Source of the DNA: a virus
Virus record (IMG/VR): IMGVR_UViG_3300005577_000042
Location: 1-53,126 of that record
Direction: 5' to 3' (one strand)
DNA: 53,126 nt
Shown: positions 50,001-53,126 of the stretch, one piece after another
Layout of the letters: each line of letters begins with the position of its first letter
How positions within the stretch are numbered: position 1 is the stretch's first letter
Notes under the pieces: generated by a model
Database searches by the model: none
Told to the model about the DNA's origin: nothing
Seen by the model: only the letters and a program-made list of their open reading frames with translations
Position numbers and translations under genes: made by a program

Positions 50001-50692
50001 ATTGATTTTCTCCTCAAAACTCTAAGGTGGACAACATTGCATACGAACTCAAAAGCAGAACTATCCCATTGGTCAAAAGCATCCTGAACGGATTGTATGC
50101 CTTGAAAATATCCGAAAGGCATGTGAAAGTCACAGCAACAATCGTCAATGACTAAATACCCACCTAATTTTACACACCTTGCGTAGTTATTAAGGTCGGC
50201 TAAAGCCCCAGCTTTACTATGATCTCCATCCACATAAATAATATCATACGGACGTGAGTGATATACTTGTTCAATGATTGGGGTTTCAGCACTTCCTCCC
50301 ACATACAACACTGGCATCTCCAATCCAAAATCTTGATGTATCTTAGTGATATGGGCAAAATAATCATCCTCTGTCCATCCTGTGCCGCGTCCATCAAGAG
50401 GGGTTACACCATAGCAGGTAGCATCAGGGCGTAGCATCTTCCACAGTGACATTGTAGCCGCTTTAAAAACTCCCACCTCAAGTAGCTTTGGGTTTTCAGG
50501 AAGTGTTTCGAGTAACAATTTCCATAGCCACCAAAACGACCTTTCGCCCATGCCGAATACTTTTGATTCAACATATGTTCTATGGGCGTCGAGCTGTGGG
50601 TCAGCGTTAACCAACTCAATAAAATGCTCGTGTATCGATTGGTGGAAGGCTGGCACGTCTTGCCAGTTGTCGCGGAGTTGCTCTAAGGTCAT
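49997..50692 (-). CDS. Class I SAM-dependent methyltransferase, TylF/Methyltransf_24 type (231 aa)
   Basis: SAM site: KLLEVGVFKAATMSLWKML; acidic loop after the second strand (CYGVTPLDG). IIYVDGDHSKAGALADLNNY carries the family DGDH metal/catalytic motif, and GGYLVIDDCC follows on the next strand. TylF-like enzymes methylate sugar hydroxyls, which fits the adjacent glycosyltransferases. The N-terminal 70 residues are helical. Coupled by ATGA overlaps at both ends. Confidence 0.8.
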   Translation of the reverse strand: MTLEQLRDNWQDVPAFHQSIHEHFIELVNADPQLDAHRTYVESKVFGMGERSFWWLWKLLLETLPENPKLLEVGVFKAATMSLWKMLRPDATCYGVTPLDGRGTGWTEDDYFAHITKIHQDFGLEMPVLYVGGSAETPIIEQVYHSRPYDIIYVDGDHSKAGALADLNNYARCVKLGGYLVIDDCCCDFHMPFGYFQGIQSVQDAFDQWDSSAFEFVCNVVHLRVLRRKSI

Positions 50693-50859
50693 GCTGTAGC
50701 GTTTGTGTCTAAAATTATATATTCGCCATCGTATTCTATGGTGTCTATATCTTGGTACTTACTTATAGGATCATATGAATCGAAATTCCATGAGCTTATT
50801 TTAACCATATCATTGTCATCATAAGAATCTAATTGCATTTTTAATTCTTTTACTGTCAT
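50689..50859 (-). CDS. Small acidic hypothetical protein (56 aa)
   Basis: Begins MTVKELKMQLDSYDDNDMVK; the first 20 residues match the helix-and-turn start found in many small phage proteins (TVKELK-x-L...D-D-x-V). The rest is beta-type and acidic. ATGA overlaps fix both ends inside the cluster. Unknown function. Confidence 0.6.
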   Translation of the reverse strand: MTVKELKMQLDSYDDNDMVKISSWNFDSYDPISKYQDIDTIEYDGEYIILDTNATA

Positions 50860-51536
50860 CCCAACATCTCCTTTACTAATTCATCTAATTTTGGGTCAAC
50901 CGATCTGCCGTTAGAGTGAACGAATATGGGCTCATTTCCCATTATTTGAACGCGACCATTGTTGTAAGTATATTCGCCTTCGGATATGAAGGAGTGGGAG
51001 TTGAATACTAATTGTTGTTTATCTAAAATAGCAGACGCACCCAATGCATTATACCCACTGTTTAATAACAACCAAATCATATTCATCCAAAACTGGTCAT
51101 CTGTTTCATATTGTGGCTTATACCTATCCATTATTTTCATGAATAATTCAGACGTAGAATAGTACAAACCACTATTTACGAAATTAAATTCGCCTTGTTT
51201 TGAATAGGCTGACCTAAATGGTTCTAATATCGGCGGCCACAATCCTTTTTCACAGCTTAGCCTCATTCTATCAGAGCCACCACTTGATTCTAACTTTTTC
51301 TCAAACTCCTCCGGCGTACCAAATACCACAACGTCAAATGCATCTGCAAATACGAACCGATCCACTTCAGGATGCGCCTTTAAGTAATTATAGGTTTCAA
51401 TAAGTTTCGTCCCAAACCCTCTCCATTCAGGAACGTGAATGCACACGAAATCCCACCCATACAGTTCCGCACTTCTTCTAAGGACTTCGGCATGCTCAGG
51501 GTGACTTGTGACAGTTATGAGTTTAATGTTTGACAT
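50856..51536 (-). CDS. Glycosyltransferase resembling the PLOD/procollagen-type GT domain (226 aa)
   Basis: Motifs: KLITVTSHPEHAEVL at the start, RFVFADAFDVVVFG (a DxxD nucleotide-sugar and metal site in place of DxD), SCEKGLWP, FNFVNSGLYYST, DDQFWMN and FVHSNGR. The order matches the GT domain of PLOD/procollagen glycosyltransferases seen in large DNA viruses and phages. It transfers UDP-sugars in known relatives. Acceptor unknown; a virion protein or host glycan is possible. Confidence 0.75.
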   Translation of the reverse strand: MSNIKLITVTSHPEHAEVLRRSAELYGWDFVCIHVPEWRGFGTKLIETYNYLKAHPEVDRFVFADAFDVVVFGTPEEFEKKLESSGGSDRMRLSCEKGLWPPILEPFRSAYSKQGEFNFVNSGLYYSTSELFMKIMDRYKPQYETDDQFWMNMIWLLLNSGYNALGASAILDKQQLVFNSHSFISEGEYTYNNGRVQIMGNEPIFVHSNGRSVDPKLDELVKEMLG

Positions 51537-51876
51537 ATAAGTTCAATATAAAAGATTTTATGCGTTGCCACAAGCTCTGGTAATTTTTACCATATTTATT
51601 ATAGTAAACATGTAGTTTTTCCTCATTAAAATGTTGTAACCCACGTCCGCTTCTTTTCCATTGGTAAGCATCCAACTCATCCAAATATTGAACTTCGCCA
51701 TGTTTAATTAAAGGATGTTCTTTATCTATTGTATGATGCCCCGGACTTCCGTATTCCCATATTTCTCCCTTTTTAATGACATAAATTCCATTCCAGTTAA
51801 GAAAATACTCACCACATGTTATATACCCAAACTCAAATAATAATTCTTTAGTTATAAGTTTATGTGGTACTTTCAT
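51523..51876 (-). CDS. Hypothetical protein in glycan cluster (117 aa)
   Basis: Begins MKVPHKLITKELLFEFGYIT; compact beta domain with many aromatic residues (EYFLNWNGIYVIKKGEIWEY). A basic C-terminal helix, SLWQRIKSFILNLYVKH, is amphipathic and could lie on the membrane. Overlaps the glycosyltransferase downstream by 14 nt. No family is recognised. Confidence 0.6.
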   Translation of the reverse strand: MKVPHKLITKELLFEFGYITCGEYFLNWNGIYVIKKGEIWEYGSPGHHTIDKEHPLIKHGEVQYLDELDAYQWKRSGRGLQHFNEEKLHVYYNKYGKNYQSLWQRIKSFILNLYVKH

Positions 51877-52487
51877 CTTTTCTGATATAAAGCCTTCTTA
51901 ACCCCCGTTTTTAAACATTCCCACCCATGTTTCAGCAACCAATCGTGCACACGAGAATGCGTGTAGAAAAAGTCCTCAACGCCAATATCATCGAATACGA
52001 ATGTTGCACCTGATGGAGTTCGGTAATGGAAAAAATGAACTTCAGAAAGCGCAGCCTCAGCAGTGTGCGGCCCATCAAAATGTATTGACGAATATTGTGT
52101 ATAGTAGTCTTCGGTAGTAGCATACTTGGGAACGCCATCGCAGTAAGTGTCGAAATATACCAAGTCAGTCATCTTAAAATGAACAAACTCCACCGGTTTA
52201 CCAATGATATGCGTAAATAAGTCTGCCATGCACTGCTTATACATATCGTTGGTATAATCCAGCCTACATGGTTCTATATTCTCTTTCATTGCGTAGGGGA
52301 TATTTCCGTAAGGATCGATACCGATGTGGGTTTTGCCGGGGCAGTACTCTACTATAGCGTCCATCATGGTGGCGCTCCCAAGACCAGATCGTACACCGAT
52401 CTCAACTGTAGGCGCATCTATGTGGGCAGACAAGCGTACCGCTTCGGTTAGAAATTCGTACTCACCGCTGTCTCCTTCTAAAGCCAT
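51873..52487 (-). CDS. Class I SAM-dependent methyltransferase (204 aa)
   Basis: SAM site: PTVEIGVRSGLGSATMMDAI; second strand acid in HIGIDPYGN. SIHFDGPHTAEAALSEVHFF replaces the DGDH motif by DGPH, and GATFVFDDIGVEDFF follows. Overall order is that of Methyltransf_24 sugar O-methyltransferases. The two methyltransferases of this cluster are only distantly alike, so they probably use different positions or substrates. Its ATG lies within the end of the micro-gene upstream. Confidence 0.75.
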   Translation of the reverse strand: MALEGDSGEYEFLTEAVRLSAHIDAPTVEIGVRSGLGSATMMDAIVEYCPGKTHIGIDPYGNIPYAMKENIEPCRLDYTNDMYKQCMADLFTHIIGKPVEFVHFKMTDLVYFDTYCDGVPKYATTEDYYTQYSSIHFDGPHTAEAALSEVHFFHYRTPSGATFVFDDIGVEDFFYTHSRVHDWLLKHGWECLKTGVKKALYQKR

Positions 52488-52570
52488 TTTAATATTAAAT
52501 TAACTATTGATAATACCAAGGCTATAAATACTATGATACCCGCGTTTTCGTTTAGCCACTTTTTCATCAT
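52478..52570 (-). CDS. Micro-protein with one membrane segment (30 aa)
   Basis: Begins MMKKWLNENAGIIVFIALVL and continues SIVNLILKWL. Basic start then one hydrophobic helix. It starts inside the stop codon of the upstream glycosyltransferase and overlaps the next gene by 10 nt. Same style as the 40-aa membrane peptide at 49878-50000. Confidence 0.5.
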   Translation of the reverse strand: MMKKWLNENAGIIVFIALVLSIVNLILKWL

Positions 52571-53126
52571 TCAAACGGATTATAATAAACGTCCAACGTA
52601 CCGTCCATATACTTATCACACACTATCGAAACCTCATTCATATGTTCGCCAGCCTCGCGCTTCTTCCACTCAGTGAATAACGTTCCACCCTCGTCAAGAT
52701 TTACTATGCGTATGTTTTTCATGAAGGCGTTCTTAAACCCTGCGCACTCAGACCTAACTGACATCGTGACGTCATCATATCCATATACCCCAGGACTCCA
52801 CATGTAGCCAACTTTCTCCAACATCTCCGGCTGAAACATCGTGCAAGTACCCATGATGTCCGAGTTCCAAAGCAACTCACCATCCTCAACTAACTCGCCA
52901 TAAACATCGTCACGCTTTAGGCCAAGTATACCAATCTCGGGATGTTCGCACAGGACACGAACCATGTCATCAACCCAACCGACGTGTCCCGTAGTCCAGT
53001 CATCGTCACATTTTATAGCGGGTTCGCCATACTCATGCAACTGCAACGCTAAATTTATATCCTCTGCTGTACCTAAGTTCTTGTCGGGTTCCAATAATGC
53101 AAACCACTCTTCTGCCGGGTGCAGGC
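52567..53126 (-). CDS. Glycosyltransferase family 2-like, partial (N-terminus beyond right edge)
   Basis: The frame is open to the window edge; the visible part, about 186 residues, starts in ...HPAEEWFALLEPDKN. IKCDDDWTTGHVGWVDDMV holds the DxD donor/metal site of GT-A enzymes. GTCTMFQPEMLEKVG and YGYDDVTMSVR match the acceptor side and the ED catalytic-base region of family 2. It is the most upstream visible gene of the cluster. Acceptor unknown. Confidence 0.8.
   Translation of the reverse strand, partial: LHPAEEWFALLEPDKNLGTAEDINLALQLHEYGEPAIKCDDDWTTGHVGWVDDMVRVLCEHPEIGILGLKRDDVYGELVEDGELLWNSDIMGTCTMFQPEMLEKVGYMWSPGVYGYDDVTMSVRSECAGFKNAFMKNIRIVNLDEGGTLFTEWKKREAGEHMNEVSIVCDKYMDGTLDVYYNPFE

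Noticed and set aside
1-53126. CRISPR array, tRNA genes, integrase or lysogeny module
   Set aside because: No regular direct repeats with spacers, no cloverleaf with anticodon arm and no recombinase motif were recognised by eye; a tRNA scan would be the decisive check.

Overview
This window is part of the genome of a tailed bacteriophage of a Bacteroidota host. Support for the host comes from promoter-like sites of the TTTG-N19/20-TAnnTTTG type, Sec signal peptides ending in ...AQ, AT-rich spacers without strong Shine-Dalgarno sequences, and NUMOD/HNH/AP2 endonucleases. The order terminase, portal, scaffold-like, major capsid-like, ring/connector proteins, a large tail protein, three internal-virion-like proteins and then adhesins fits a short-tailed (podovirus) virion. 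It recalls Crassvirales-like and T7-like layouts, but this placement is inference. No integrase, repressor, DNA polymerase, tRNA or CRISPR array was seen; the genome clearly continues past both edges.

Layout. (1) Positions 1-543, minus: a C5-cytosine methyltransferase cut by the left edge and a small gene, read from a well-formed promoter at 591-622. (2) Positions 715-5387, plus: about 15 small, mostly unrecognised genes starting at a divergent promoter. They include a ribbon-helix-helix-like protein, a GIY-YIG nuclease, a small lipoprotein, a zinc-ribbon protein and a secreted protein. The block ends at an intrinsic terminator. (3) Positions 5487-12655, minus: holin, GH25 lysozyme, a run of overlapping micro-genes (several single-membrane-segment peptides of 30-44 aa), a primase-fold-like protein, a secreted beta-helix adhesin, a stand-alone CheY-like receiver domain and membrane/coiled-coil proteins. 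(4) Positions 12657-20368, minus: tail fibre, tailspike and small structural proteins. (5) Positions 20401-48916, minus: virion morphogenesis genes in reverse order, up to terminase and a GroES-like protein. Several plus-strand genes interrupt it. (6) Positions 48913-53126, minus: a tightly coupled cluster of three glycosyltransferases, two SAM methyltransferases and tiny membrane peptides.

The most interesting candidate system is a repeated cassette. Each of three NUMOD/HNH endonuclease genes (27502-28035 minus, 35201-35896 plus, 44804-45481 plus) is directly preceded by a 70-100 nt RNA with the same proposed fold. A 5' strand pairs with the loop of an internal hairpin, and that hairpin sits inside a second helix ending in a U-tract just before the start codon. 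The helix sequences differ between the three copies but stay complementary. Two of the cassettes lie antisense to the late operon and end with their stop codon overlapping the stop codon of the convergent virion gene.

Other unusual points are Sec signal peptides on all the large adhesin-like tail proteins, a glycine-rich beta module shared by a tail fibre and a ring protein, a recurrent TATATTTG box placed so close to start codons that some transcripts may be leaderless, and a perfect 14-bp inverted repeat in front of the scaffold-like gene.
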